A stretch of DNA of 64,000 nt. It comes from Cristatella mucedo. Taxonomy: Eukaryota > Bryozoa > Phylactolaemata > Cristatellidae. Position numbers and translations under genes: made by a program. Shown here piece by piece: positions 24,800 to 35,605 of the stretch; the stretch's first letter is position 1, and every line of letters starts with the position of its first letter. Where the stretch lies: the NCBI GenBank assembly GCA_009760855.2, contig WPIO01000039.1:1-64000 (forward strand), read 5' to 3'. A model generated the notes under the pieces. The model had not been told where the DNA came from. It ran no database searches and worked only from the letters and a program-made list of their open reading frames with translations.

Positions 24800-27700
24800 T
24801 TATAGTCATAGGGCACTTTTATGTCTGCACTCTTTATTTTTATCTGACACATAATTACCCTATATATGAAAGTGTCCTTTAGTCTTATATTACTTTAGAA
24901 ACATTGATCTGCATGCGATAGCTGAGATAAAAGCTAAAATACTTGGAAATAAAGACGTTGAATACTATAGTTTTATAAACAGTCCTTTACAGAATTGATG
25001 TGTCCAAACTGACTGTCACAGAGCTCATATGTTGTTAAAATGTATACTGTTACCCAACGTATAGATAGCATCGTAATGCTTTGATAAGATTTATAGAGCT
25101 TTTAGTTTTGATTACATTTAACTTCAAGGCGTTTCTGGTAACTAAAGCTTTTGTAACGTCTGAATATGCATAGTAAAAGACCACATTCAAATGATAGAAA
25201 CACGCAGAGATATCTGGAAATTAGAAAAATGAGTTTGGCCTTGAAAAATAGAAAGCAGTCTTACTCAATTAATTCAAAGTTTGAGAGCGAGTACACTCAG
25301 TGTGAACATAATACTACTGGAAGTGTCTTTGTGATAGACCAGAGGTATGATCACTACTGACGACCAAAGATGTTTAGTGGAAGCAGAACTTCAAAGAATT
25401 AGGTGTTCCACGAAATTAAAGTAAACTAGGATTTCGAGTACGGAAAGGTGGTGATATTCCATCCTGCCTGAGTCTGACTCGGACACATGTGTTTAAGCAG
25501 GAAAAATACCCATATCAGAAAGTGAAATTGTTTTATCATTCTGGTGGCTAATATTCCAAAACACAACTTAATGGAGGTTGATGATGATTATATTGATAAG
25601 ACTATATGATAATCATTCGAAAGTATAGGCTAGGATGCCAAAAACCCTACTAGCATTGATAAGAATGATGCTCTTGGTTGAAATACGAAACTCGATTAGA
25701 TCAGCACTCGTCTCCATCGAGTTGCTATGATATCTATAATAATCAACAAATCTGGTCTACGAGCAGAGATTTAAATTATGGATGGATCATATGATGTTTT
25801 GGAACTTGTCGTAGGATAACATCTATTAAGCAGATCTATCTGAAGAAAATATTCCTGAAGTGAAAAACATAAATACTATCGAGTGTTCATGATCTAAGAA
25901 AAACTCGCCCTCGCTGTCGATGGTGATGACAGCCAAAGTTTGCAGTATAGTTGTTAGTTAGATCGGTCCAACTCCACTACCAAGAGTGAGATTTTATAAT
26001 TAAAGGGCTAGGTAAATATATTAGTAGCGCTCAGAGTTACAGTTATACCTCACTATTTCATCCGCCAAATCAGATATAACAAATGTAGTCCTCTGCTCTC
26101 CCTCAGCATTTCACAGCAATGCCAAATATGCCGCTTGATGGGGTTTAGTTTGAAATAGACAAAACAGATTTACTCTCAATTCTACACACAGAATTTATTT
26201 GCAAAATATACTGATGACCTTTAGCTGATGAAGTAGTTACAAAAGAAGAGTTTGATCGACATTTTCAGGCCATTCCGCCACAAGAGAAACTACTCCCTCG
26301 GCCTGAATCCACTTGCCAATTCTTCTACTACTAAAACTTCTCCTTACATCATTTATTCCAAAAACGCCCATTGTTTTTGTCAACACCATTATTCTAACAA
26401 TAGTATAGTTTAGTCAAGCTCCATAGTTCGGATCGGTGGCTTCTTCTCTCTTGGCCATCTTTTCCCTTACCACGTTCTAGTAAATATCTAACAGTTGTTC
26501 CAAGTTCCTACATTAACTTCTTGTTCTCCACAACTTTTCTATGACATTTTGGTATATTTTATTTTGCTGATGCTTTTGTTTTTACTCATTCGCCTTACAG
26601 GTTCCTTCACCAATAGATCGTTTGGTAACATCCTTATTTAGATAAGCACTAATCTTTGTGCAAATTATAAATCCATTTCTTTATTTTGTAAGTCATCCTC
26701 CATTTATTAATGCTTTCTAATTCTTTTCTGCTTACTATGCAACAAATGCTCTTCCAGTTCCATTCATTCTTTCCAACAAGTGCAACACTCTTTTTACTTT
26801 ACTACATTACTTCCACAAACCTGTGCCCATGTCTTTTCATTTCTTTCATGTATCTTTTAAACTCAGTCTCCAGGATCTACTGCTATCTTCTTTTGGCCAC
26901 TTCAATAAACTTTTTGTGTAAATATCTATAGGGCTTGTGTTACTTTTATAGAAGACTTTGTTTTAAGTGGTCTCAGAGCCTTTATATCTGCTAGCAACAC
27001 TAATAACACTTAAAGACATTTGCATCCAGAATCATTTATATACAAAGGTCTGCTTAATGACTTCATTAGGTTTAGCTGTATCAAAGAAACCTTGGAATTA
27101 CTTCCCTGGCCTTAGCTCCTAAACAACGACCATCAGACCTTGGATTAGATTTTTCCCTTCCTTTTTTCTTTCATTTAGAGTTAAAATGACATTCTATAGA
27201 ATGGAAGATGGTGGAAAGTTGTTCACTGAACATGAAAGGAAATTGAACACTTGAGTTGTCATCCAGCTTCGCATAACGAAGACCAAAGTTAGTATGAATA
27301 AAGGTGCTATGATATAAAGGATTTAGATAGTACAGAAACATAATTCGATTGTATATTTAAGAAAAACAACAAAATAACTTACTTGTTATTATTATATGAA
27401 ATAAATATTCTAAACAAAGACCCTGCCAAAGATATACTGCTTAGCAAAGAAATACTTAAAAAGTGTTCTGTCATCTGCATCATTGTTTAGGAAACATGAA
27501 CCAACAATGCACATAGAAAATTATTCCCCATTAGTAAAAGGTATGTAAAGCAACTAAATTAAAAGAATTAATTGTATTACTTGTTCATTTGGTACTTTCA
27601 GGTACTTATCTAAGAAATTAAAAGATTAAACCTTCATATTTCCTTCCATGGTCATCCATAATAATAATCAGCAGGCAATCAGATGAAAATAAGGTGGTCA

Positions 27701-27890
27701 CCTAAAATCTGGTACCCACTAGAAGAAGTATTTTGGCTGCCACCTATATCCAGATACTAGCTTGGTCGCATCGCTGCTAGGTCTTAACTCAGAAGGCTAA
27801 TTAGGACGATCCAACCTACCATAGCACTAAGTATTATAATCGGTGACTATTCATTTTGCCAAGAGTATGCAGAAACAATAATAATAGAAT
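24800..27890. other. Left part of element A, decayed, no gene identified
   Basis: AT-rich and full of stops in all frames. A short plus frame near 26160-26330 reads KEEFDRHFQAIPPQEK in a plausible context but matches nothing I know. A minus-strand Lys-rich reading across 26270-26900 may be a decayed coiled-coil protein. In other Polintons an integrase would be expected near one end; I could not find one. Confidence 0.35.
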
Positions 27891-27939
27891 TATTGTCGAG
27901 ACCCAAACGGCACAACTACTTGGTCATTTTTTAGTCCGC

Positions 27940-28450
27940 CCAAATCACGCTATCCTTTGTCATCTGAAGAATTGAAGAGTCTAGCAACATTAATTATAGA
28001 GTTATTATTCATATTCAAATTTGTTAGGCAGGAGAATTTTCTTTTCAGTAATACATCTCGCTTCAAATAAGTAACACAGAAGAAATCATCAGGAAGAGCT
28101 GTTGGTGAAGTATTACTAGAATTCCAATATAGTAGAAGTAATAGCAAAGCTTATTCATATTTAAATCTCCAGTCATTGTATCTCCAAACTCGTAAACGAC
28201 TAGATACTTGACTTACTATTAAACAGCATCTGTTGGATTAACTCCTGGAGCAAGTTTTAGTGTCCTCTGCGTAAATGTAAACAGCAGTGCCACTATTTGA
28301 CAATAAAGTGTGCCTCGTGCATAGCGATTTTGTTATCAGCATCACCACCTCCAGGATTACTCAAGTTAATAATTCTATTTCCATTTGCATCAAGATCTGA
28401 TAGAATATAACCATTTATTCTACTCACGCGTCATCACAATGATGTCTTCG
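27940..28450 (-). pseudogene. Fibre-type protein remnants, minus strand
   Basis: Two minus-strand pieces carry the fibre repeat. One at about 28300-28430 (SDLDANGNRIINLSNPGGGD) is nearly identical at its start to the plus-strand fibre gene at 33863 (SDLDANGNGITNLGFP). The other at about 27950-28080 contains LTNLNMNNNSIINVARLFN. This repeat (D-x-N-x-N-x-I-x-N-L-x-x-P) is known from receptor-binding fibres of phages and some DNA viruses. Stops and frameshifts make both pieces non-functional. They show that element A had fibre genes on both sides of its capsid genes. Confidence 0.6.
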
Positions 28451-28559
28451 ACTCATCTCTAGACTAATACTTAAAATCTTCGTCTATCTAACCGTTCTTT
28501 AACAGATAGCTATTCTAAGAAAATCTGCAGGTCAGCTTCTTTCTACTACTGATCCAACA

Positions 28560-28840
28560 CTTCTTATCATCTTTAGATCATAAGCCATTGCTTTCTGATT
28601 ATTAGAAATCTCCATATGTTAGCGTTTATATCAACTCAATCAAAATACTTTTCATCTTTGCCAGATCTAAATGGTTGTCTCTAATTGGCATATCCCAATC
28701 AGTCCTTGAAGTCTTACTTGTCCAGCTGCGACATAGTCCACGGATTTCTTCATAAGTCAATCCAGAGACAAAATCCAACGCAGGAAAGCGCACTAAGTTT
28801 TAAACATTATCGCCTAGACAACACTGCGCTGATATTGTAG
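28560..28840 (-). pseudogene. Unrecognised remnant downstream of capsid gene
   Basis: A minus-strand stretch with a gene-like reading (GLTYEEIRGLCRSW, then WDMPIRDNHLDLAKMK) interrupted by stops. It lies between the capsid remnant and the fibre remnants. I do not recognise it, and it could be the capsid protein's extreme C-terminus or a separate small gene. Confidence 0.35.
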
Positions 28841-28859
28841 GTATAATAACTCATCATGT

Positions 28860-30640
28860 ATTCCTGCTCCATAAGCTTTTATTTCAACTAAAGTATTGTG
28901 TATCTATTATTCCACCAGGCAGAATATCTGTAAACACCATCACTACTAAAACATCATTTGCATTAGCACAGTTTTACTTTCAATTTCATCATGTCTAAAA
29001 ACAATTTTAGCAGCAATGTTTCTAAGATACTATTAAGACCAAACCACATTGGATGAGAATACCGGCTCGTACTAGAATTATTAGCATGTATTTTTTATTT
29101 TTTCAAATATTTGCCAATTAACTCTATATCATTTTCAAGTCTGATCTCCCAAATACTAGGATCATTGGCCAAGCACCGGGAGTAAACAATCTGAGCCGGG
29201 TCCAATATGTCACGGACTGTTTTTTTTTTTCCACTCATATGGGGGGGGGGGGGGGGGGGCTAAACCTTGCACAAAATCGAAATTTATTCATTATATTTCT
29301 GGTTTGTAATTGTTTTTAAATGGTCAGTTCCATCGTAAACAATGTTTACCTTATACTTTTGTGTTTCAAGGGTAGTAAATGCGAACCATTACATGGTAGA
29401 ATTTAGTTCTGCAGTGTTCTCACAGATAGTTAAATAATGAACAAATGTTTTGTAAGCAGGGATAGCATGCTTTACCAGCTCCACCATCGCCAGGAGTACC
29501 AGCATTCCGCAGCTGGATGGACTCTGAGAGGTTAAACCTCACTGACTTAAATCAGGTTGGGATTACTGTCGTTAGCGGTGGTTTCAATCTTTACTATTGT
29601 CGAGCAATTACATGTACTTGGTTAACGGAGATAACCATTCTTCGAAAGGGTTCAGAGCAACCAATGGATACATCCTAATTTTGAATCCATTCCAACTTCC
29701 GTCACCATGTTCTTGCGCTTCCTCTTCCATCGCTAAACATCGCGTTTTGTAGTAATTGGCAGCTGCACCTGTTTGATCCAGTGTGTCAATAATAAGCATC
29801 AAAGCCATTTATACCCACCAGTGCTGGTCCAGTTTCACGGTGGTGAACGGAATATATCTAAAGAATTTTATTCATATTCCGCGCAAATTCAGAGACCATC
29901 TTGAAAGTGAAGGGGAATACTAAAAGTTCCCAGCTATTGGTCAGATACGAATCGTGTGAATAGTCCGCTTCTGTATAGAAATCCTGATTGCTAGCGCCGG
30001 CCCACGATGCTGGTGGCTTAGATAATGTATAAAAACTTGTGAAGCAGTTAATAGCATTTCCCACCATTGGTCGCAGTTGTAGGATAGAAATTCCCTAATT
30101 GATTCCAGCCTCACTTTTTTTTCCAACCAGTTGCAGCCCTTCTGTCTGTGTTGAATCATTTGGATATGTGAGATATCCCATACAGTTTGATACACTAACC
30201 ATGTCCTTCCTTTTCTGAATATCTGGCTCTTTCCCTCAGCACCACGTTCTAACTTCTTCATCGAACTTCAAACGTCTATCCTTAGATGCTGCGGGGGAGC
30301 GGATTGGGCATGTGCTACATATCATGTCGTCAATGGTGTTTTATTAGGTTGCATAACTAGGCGGCCATTAATGCAGCCTTCTGGACTGATTAGCTGTCCT
30401 TCAAGAAGAAGATAAGCAGCATATAAAACATGCTAGTTGGTTCTCACATGTAAACATGACTGTTACTGCTTTATTGCCCATATCATGATTCCAATAAGTT
30501 TCCATTACTTTGATCCACACTCTCTGGGCTTGATATCTTTAAATCTTATAATTCGGAAAACTAGGATCGCCAGATTCGAGTATGGTTTCGCTCGAGTGCA
30601 CTTGGCCATGTCTTCTCTATATCAAAGTACAATTTCTAAT
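28860..30640 (-). pseudogene. MCP: Major capsid protein remnant, element A
   Basis: Several minus-strand frames align in order with the better capsid gene of element B (44088-45590). These are YLLLEGQL near 30395, MGYLTYPND and a GWKK-type block near 30120-30180, RNMNKIL near 29870, GDGSWNGFKIRM near 29670-29710 (B has GDGAWTGFRISM), SRYSHPMWFGL near 29050, and VFTDILPGG near 28930. The family is the double-jelly-roll capsid protein that builds the icosahedral shell of Polinton-group viruses. Many frameshifts, several stops and a G19 run (29241-29259) inside the gene show it is dead or badly assembled here. Confidence 0.65.
29241..29259. repeat. G19 homopolymer (preceded by T11)
   Basis: Nineteen consecutive G on the plus strand after an 11-base T run (29220-29230), inside the capsid remnant of an AT-rich element. 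Such runs are prone to slippage and sequencing error. Confidence 0.9.
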
Positions 30641-30779
30641 TTTTATTCTGAATGTATAAACCTCACCAATTGTTTTTTCATGTACACTCCATTATCCTTT
30701 AGCTCCTTGGATCAGGCAATAATTGCAGTAACCCGCTGATTTCTCTTTTATAACACTTTTTCTATTTTCCTTTGGTATG

Positions 30780-31120
30780 CCTTAGGATCATTTTCCTTTA
30801 ACGCTTCGTGAATATCCGCTTATCTCAGGATTCCTCCATTCTTTGCCTTTTACGTCTTCTTCTTATGTAAGTTTTTGTTAAGCATAGCTCGTTTTTTATC
30901 TCAAGAATCAATCTCGTTAAGCGTTTTCTATCATAATCTTCTTCTTTCTTTCGTCGTGTTTCGTTCTCTAATGCATACTCATATTCTTTCTTTCTTCTTT
31001 CCTCTCGCTTTATCATCAATTTCCTCTAACGTGTATTTTAGATACGCCTGGTCAATATTTTTTTTCTTTGTTTGTAATTCAGGTTAATTTTCTAGCCTGA
31101 CATCTCAAGTACCTTTGTGT
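30780..31120 (-). pseudogene. Lys/Glu-rich coiled-coil-type protein remnant, element A
   Basis: A minus-strand reading rich in Lys, Arg and Glu (KKEEDYDRKRLT, ENETRRKKEE, KENDPKAYQR), just upstream of the capsid gene on the same strand. It aligns with part of the gene at 45615-46225 in element B (EDYDRKMK, KENDP then AYKE). High charge and predicted helix suggest a scaffold, core or minor capsid role, but that is inference from position and composition. The first half, conserved in B, is not visible here. Confidence 0.5.
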
Positions 31121-31129
31121 AGTCAATGG

Positions 31130-31570
31130 TGCTCTGGGCTAAGGAGTCCCTAGTCCATAGCCACGGGTTTTCGCTTTTCCAACACCCTCATATCCTTGTC
31201 GAAAGAGAGAGTACAAACCGAGGACACCACGATATTTCCCCAGTTAGTCCTCACCATGGCTAATTCTAGCATAGCTACCCATCCTATATTATTGTTAAAT
31301 GGTTCTATGGAACGTATGGAATGCTCACTATATGAAAATCTACATGAGTTCCTGCTTGATCTGATCGAGTGAACCATTAGAATTCAAAGCATTTGCTGCT
31401 ATTGCAAGGTCACCAATTAGAATTATTTTGATTTTGGAAAGAAACCATAGTATTATGTTTGATGAACGAATAAACAAATTAAAGTATCTAGCCCTGCAGA
31501 CATAATTAGAAACTAGGAAATGGATTTTAGCATCACTGAATGCTCGATGGTAGTTAGGTTTCAAAGAATA
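31130..31570 (-). pseudogene. Unrecognised structural-region gene remnant, element A
   Basis: Two overlapping minus frames (31340-31564, 31150-31377) sit where element B has the gene at 46230-46985. The only clear shared stretch is near the C-terminus (TNWGNIVVSSVCTLSF here; TDQNGNDVSVVSDVTVTV in B), a probable beta-strand pair. I do not recognise the family. Confidence 0.4.
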
Positions 31571-31800
31571 TTATACATATTGAAGCAAGATGACATATTA
31601 AAAAAGACTAAAGATTTGACCAATTAAAAGTTTATGGTTCTCCAAAGAGCTCATTTTTTAATCCAGCAGAGTTTAAAAAAATATATCTTGTTTGGCCAGT
31701 TAAATCTCGTTTAGATCTTTTTTCCGAGGTGTAATCAAGCATTCTATCAACACGATTCCTCGAGCATATTTTTATCTTATTTTAGGCTAGGCTAGGATTA
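31571..31800. other. Site where element B has ATPase and protease; neither is present
   Basis: In element B about 2.1 kb with a packaging ATPase, a protease and another gene separate the homologues of the flanking remnants. Here the gap is only about 230 bases, AT-rich, with no recognisable coding sequence. The simplest reading is an internal deletion in element A. Confidence 0.5.
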
Positions 31801-32330
31801 CTTAGTGTATCTTTGAGAAATCAGTATCAGCATAGTCGTTTAAACCCCAGCAAGGCCTCAACCTATTTTGCTTTTTGCTGGCCAGTGACGGCTGCGACTG
31901 TCTTTGCATCTTCAGTTACATAATTTTGGTTGACGAGGATCGTAGCGCAATACGTGCATCAAGATTTGGCAATACCAATTCTGATAAGTTTCTCATTTGT
32001 TTTCATTTGAGGCTCCATCATTGATAAGTTTCGGTGTAGTCATGGTCGTGGATTAATCACCTGCGTTAAGATCATTTACGCCCTGTAAGCCTTGCATACA
32101 TTCGCTGAGGGAAATTTGTTCCTGTGCCACATATGAGTATTTTCCAGTAGTTTTGATGATCCGTCCAGGTACATTCTTCTCTGATTTAATGTCCATTTGG
32201 TAGTTTCAGATTATTCCCTTCCACTAGACAGTTTATTTATGAAATCCACGATGCCCTAGCCAGTCTTCTATTTGTTTCAATTGCTTCAAACTTTGCATTA
32301 GTGTAAGCCAGTGTTTTTTGATCTACACTT
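31800..32330 (-). pseudogene. Homologue of element B gene at 49080-49901, remnant
   Basis: The minus-strand reading contains GKYSYVAQEQISLSECMQG followed by LQGVNDLNAGD. It lines up with element B's FVGPFTKFRERIDQGYIGVN and following DLDKA. Later parts are in other frames (DARIALRSSSTKIM). The function is unknown; by position it could be a minor capsid (penton-type) protein, but I see no diagnostic motif. Confidence 0.45.
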
Positions 32331-32539
32331 TTCTATTTTGATTAGTGTGTTTTTGGTACAAAGATTGGAACTAAGTGCCTGATAGTAATCTTCTTTTTTT
32401 ATTCTGATTGAAATAGGCTTTCACAAGATTTATGTATCAGGTTTACTTTGATGATCTGATAGGTTTAGTTTTGCCTCATGATAATTCCATTTCTATAAAT
32501 AAATTAAATTGTATTTACAGACAAATTAAATATTAGATA

Positions 32540-32990
32540 TACAAAAGAATCAAGATCATATCTTAGAGATCGCGTTATTGCACTTTTGATTACAATCCAG
32601 ATACTGGTAAAATCACTAATAACACCAATAGTGGCGGAACTTCGCGGGATTTGGCAGAAGAGGCTGGAAAAACAGCACTGGTATATCGAAGAATAACAAT
32701 TGAATGGAAAGGACTATTTTTTCTCAACCGTTTGGGCGTTTTTGATAATCACAGGGAAAATGCTTTGTCATGAAATTGATCATATCCAGTTGTGAATAAT
32801 TGGATAAATAATTTTCAAAATTTGCGTGAAGCAACAGCTTCTGAAAATATGAGAAATCAGGGGAGACGTAAGAAATAACAAAAGTGGATTTATAGGGGTT
32901 ACCTTCAAAGAAAGATATATAAATGGCGAGCTTTCTGGATTATATAGAGTAGCTTAAAATATACATCTTGGCTTTTTTCCAGTTTTCAAA
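32540..32990 (+). pseudogene. HNH endonuclease with AP2-like C-terminus, remnant, element A
   Basis: The plus-strand reading shows an N-terminal FDYNPDTGKIT block, a degraded HNH core (HEIDHI near 32770), NLREATASENMRNQGR (about 32818-32866) and NKSGFIGVTFKER (about 32878-32915). This order, with HEIDH then NLREA..SEN and a GV-W/F-K AP2-like module, is typical of free-standing HNH homing endonucleases of phages and large DNA viruses. Stops and shifts break it. The same gene sits in the same slot in element B (49960-50478). Its 3' end overlaps the convergent membrane-protein gene. Confidence 0.65.
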
Positions 32991-33490
32991 TAATCTAATC
33001 TGTTTTTAACCTCACTATTCTGCACTTTGTCATTCAAATCAATATCAATGTTTCTATCAAGTAATTCTATCATCTTTTTTATATCTGTAATTGCATTCTT
33101 TAGTCTTTCACTTTGTAAACTCAAAGCATTCATTCTCTCCTCATGCGTATCCATTTTCGGCGCTTTAGCAGTATACATTGTTGAGTCAATAATCTTCTTA
33201 ATCAATCCTGCTACAGTTATAGCTATTGAAACTCCTAAGCCAACTGCTCCAATGATAGAAGCTATACTTGCTATGATTGCTGGAATTGCAGGCAAAAATC
33301 CTCCTGATCTTACTTCAAGAAAATTCTTACTCCAAGTTTTTGTATCTAATTGTGAAGCATCCCAACTCACTTCCTCTTCGAACGTCTCTGAAAGAAATCT
33401 ACTAGGATCTAAGTACCAATCAGATTTAGCTTTTTCTGCTTCTAGCAAAATCTCGTTTATGTAATAGCCAACCTCTAATGATGCTACCAT
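32954..33490 (-). CDS. Conserved small membrane protein (WSKNFLEVRSG family), element A
   Basis: An intact 178-residue frame starting at an ATG. The N-terminus is hydrophilic, with EVGYYINEILLEAEKA (about residues 6-21), then WSKNFLEVRSGGFLPAIPAI (about 53-72). Next comes a long Ala/Gly/Ile-rich hydrophobic stretch to about residue 94, long enough for one or two membrane segments, ending in IKK. The C-terminus is charged and helical. Element B has a clear homologue (50553-51255) with the core almost unchanged. No known family was recognised. Its place next to an amphipathic protein and the fibre gene suggests a virion membrane-active or entry-accessory protein, which is inference. Confidence 0.75.
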   Translation of the reverse strand: MVASLEVGYYINEILLEAEKAKSDWYLDPSRFLSETFEEEVSWDASQLDTKTWSKNFLEVRSGGFLPAIPAIIASIASIIGAVGLGVSIAITVAGLIKKIIDSTMYTAKAPKMDTHEERMNALSLQSERLKNAITDIKKMIELLDRNIDIDLNDKVQNSEVKNRLDYLKTGKKPRCIF

Positions 33491-33499
33491 TTTTGACAG

Positions 33500-33852
33500 T
33501 CATTCTTTTTTATCTGCAATTGTTTTCCAAAAGACATTTCCATACTTTCCTGAAGCAATATTATCTACAATCTCTTTTATGAATAATCCTAAATCTAAAA
33601 TTCCTGTTATTCATGATAAAAATCCACCAAGTGCTTTTGTAGAAGTTCCAATTACTTTGAATGACTTCAAAACTTTTGGAACAATTGTTGCAATCCTATA
33701 TGAGGCTCTAAGACTTAGCTTTACTGCAATCTTTGGAGCTACTTTTATTATTGCTTTTGAACCTAGATCAGTTGCAGTTGTTGTTCCTGATAATCTGATA
33801 ATCTTAATAATACTTCTTTTGTTGTATCTAAGCCAGATTTTATTTTTTCCAT
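33500..33852 (-). pseudogene. Amphipathic Gly/Ala-rich protein, truncated, element A
   Basis: The minus-strand gene starts at 33852, back to back with the fibre gene. It aligns with element B 51261-51797: LDTTKEV, then KVAPKIAVKLSL, ALGGFLS, a TGA, then DLGLFIKEIVDNIASGKYGN. Relative to B the N-terminal third is missing, there is a frameshift after about 20 residues, and the TGA replaces a Gly codon seen in B. The protein is helical and amphipathic. Function unknown. Confidence 0.65.
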
Positions 33853-33866
33853 ATATATAAGAATGG
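33846..33866. promoter_or_regulatory. Bidirectional TATATA start motif, element A fibre 1
   Basis: CCATATATATAAGAATGG: the minus gene's ATG (33852-33850) and the fibre ATG (33863-33865) are separated by 10 bases with a TATATA core. The same arrangement occurs in element B at 51797/51807 and 47889/47900. Confidence 0.6.
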
Positions 33867-34723
33867 ATAATATTAGTAAGATTAATGGTAATATTTTTTA
33901 GCGACCTTGATGCTAATGGAAATGGTATTACAAATCTTGGTTTTCCAGTAAATGATGAAGATGCAATAAGATTAGATTATGCTCTCAATTCAGACTTTTT
34001 TAATACTGTAGCAATTAATATTTCAGGAGAAATAGCTTTTGTTTCTAACTTAACTGACTTACTTCCAAAGAATAGCGCAAAAATGTTATCCCAGTTGAAT
34101 TGTAAAAATATAACTGGTATATCTGGAAGATCTGCTGATATAACGAACAGTCTATCAAGATTCTAGGCCTTACAAAGTAATAAACTATGGATTACTAAGA
34201 AGTATGACAAGTTTTTAATGGTAAGTCTAATAGTACTCTTGATCTAGGATCAAGCAGAATTACCTCTTTAAAAAATTCAGATGTTGTAACAAAGCAATCT
34301 GCTGATTCTTATAAATGCTCTACTTTGTACTTAAGACTTACTGGTTTTACAAATGATTCAATTATTGTTCCATTAAACATATTTAATATTGATGTAAATG
34401 GAACAGGAACAGAAAGTTCTACATTAAAAACAACTCCTGCAGATATTGCAGTTTTTAATCAGCAAGGAAATATAATTGGATATGCAACACCTTATTAAAC
34501 TTTTGTTGCTGGTCCAGTAGCAAACTTTCAAACAATATCCAATATTCTATGGTGTTCTAATACCACTGGAACGTTTTTAGAGTTAACTAGTGACAACACT
34601 TATGGTGTATCTGGTACTCTTCTTTTAGTTATAAATATTGATGGAACCTGCACATATATGATAGATAATTTAAGAGTTGCAAGTAATATTACGTATAATG
34701 ATTTTATTATTACTCTTGTATAG
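33863..34723 (+). pseudogene. Fibre protein 1, element A
   Basis: It begins with MDNISKING, then the fibre repeat SDLDANGNGITNLGFPVND and DAIRLDYAL, then a conserved ISQLNCxNIxGISG-like block (MLSQLNCKNITGISG) also found in element B at 51807. A later repeat has TLDLGSSRITSLKNSDVV, and the C-terminal half is beta-rich, as fibre heads are. Breaks are a frame change at a T6 run near 33895, another near 34145 and a TAA near 34497. The role of the family is host-cell attachment. The stop lies one base before the next gene's ATG. Confidence 0.7.
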
Positions 34724-34724
34724 A

Positions 34725-35605
34725 ATGTCGCTTGGATATCGTAGAAAAGGTACTAACCAAAAAAATTACATTCGTAAGACTGGAGATATTATGAATGGAT
34801 CCTTAAACATGAATCAAAATCTGATAAAAAATCTTGGAGACCCTGATGACTAAACAGATGCTGTAAACAGAAAGTATATAGATACAAACTTTGTAACAAA
34901 AGTATCTAGAGGCACGACTGCTGATGGAGATCTTGATATAAATAATCATAGAGTGATAGATCTTGATAATCCTGTTTATCCAAGTGATGCTGCTACAAAA
35001 GACTATGCAGATACGAAAATATCAAAAGATGGCGGATATTTAATGGAAGTTTAATGGCAACTGGAACATTAAGTATTAATAATCCAGTAATGCCATTACG
35101 TGATAATAATGTTGGAACTGTTGGATATATGGATGAAAATTTTGTAAAATATAATAATCAAATAATGTACGGACTTTTAAATATGAATAATAATCCAATT
35201 ATTATACAAGAAGATCATGTAAATCCGAATGATGGAGTAAATCTTGGCTATCTACGGAAAATAAGTGGAAATGTTACAGCTGTAAATTTTAAAGGACGGA
35301 TTTTAATGGACGGCTCACTAACTACACAAATATATGGCAGAACAATTAGTGGTAGATGGAATGCTAACATTAACAACATTGCAATTCAAAGAGGTTTATT
35401 TGGTATTGGAGTGGTGTATGAAGTTTCTGGAATAACAAAAGTACTTATGCCTCCGCCATCAACATTAACAGCACAGGCTGATCAATTGTATGGTAGCTAT
35501 ATGTTAGATGATAGTAAAAAAATAGTTGCTAGTTCTACTGTTATATCTGGATCAAGTTTTTTAGATAGAGAAATAAATGTTACTGTTTATATAGCAATAG
35601 CATAA
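34725..35605 (+). pseudogene. Fibre protein 2, element A
   Basis: Starts at an ATG preceded by TTGTATAGA. It carries repeated fibre motifs: GSLNMNQNLIKNLGDPDD then TDAVNRKYID, GDLDINNHRVIDLDNP then DAATKDYADTK, and GLLNMNNNPIIIQ. A C-terminal domain runs over about 35280-35605 (beta-rich, no clear homologue). Breaks are a TAA at 34851-34853 in the first repeat and a frameshift near 35040; from 35054 to 35605 the frame is open. The stop codon overlaps the next ATG by one base (TAATG), so the three fibre genes are packed head to tail. Confidence 0.7.

Noticed and set aside
24760-24895. Possible terminal inverted repeat of element A (TAAGACTA and TAGTCTTA words; TAGTCTTA also near 42207)
   Set aside because: The matching words are only about 8 bases and the flanking sequence does not pair well, so this is not enough to call a terminus.
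33027-33464. 145-residue plus-strand frame opposite the membrane protein gene
   Set aside because: The minus-strand gene has a conserved homologue in element B and a plausible composition; the plus frame is its antisense shadow.
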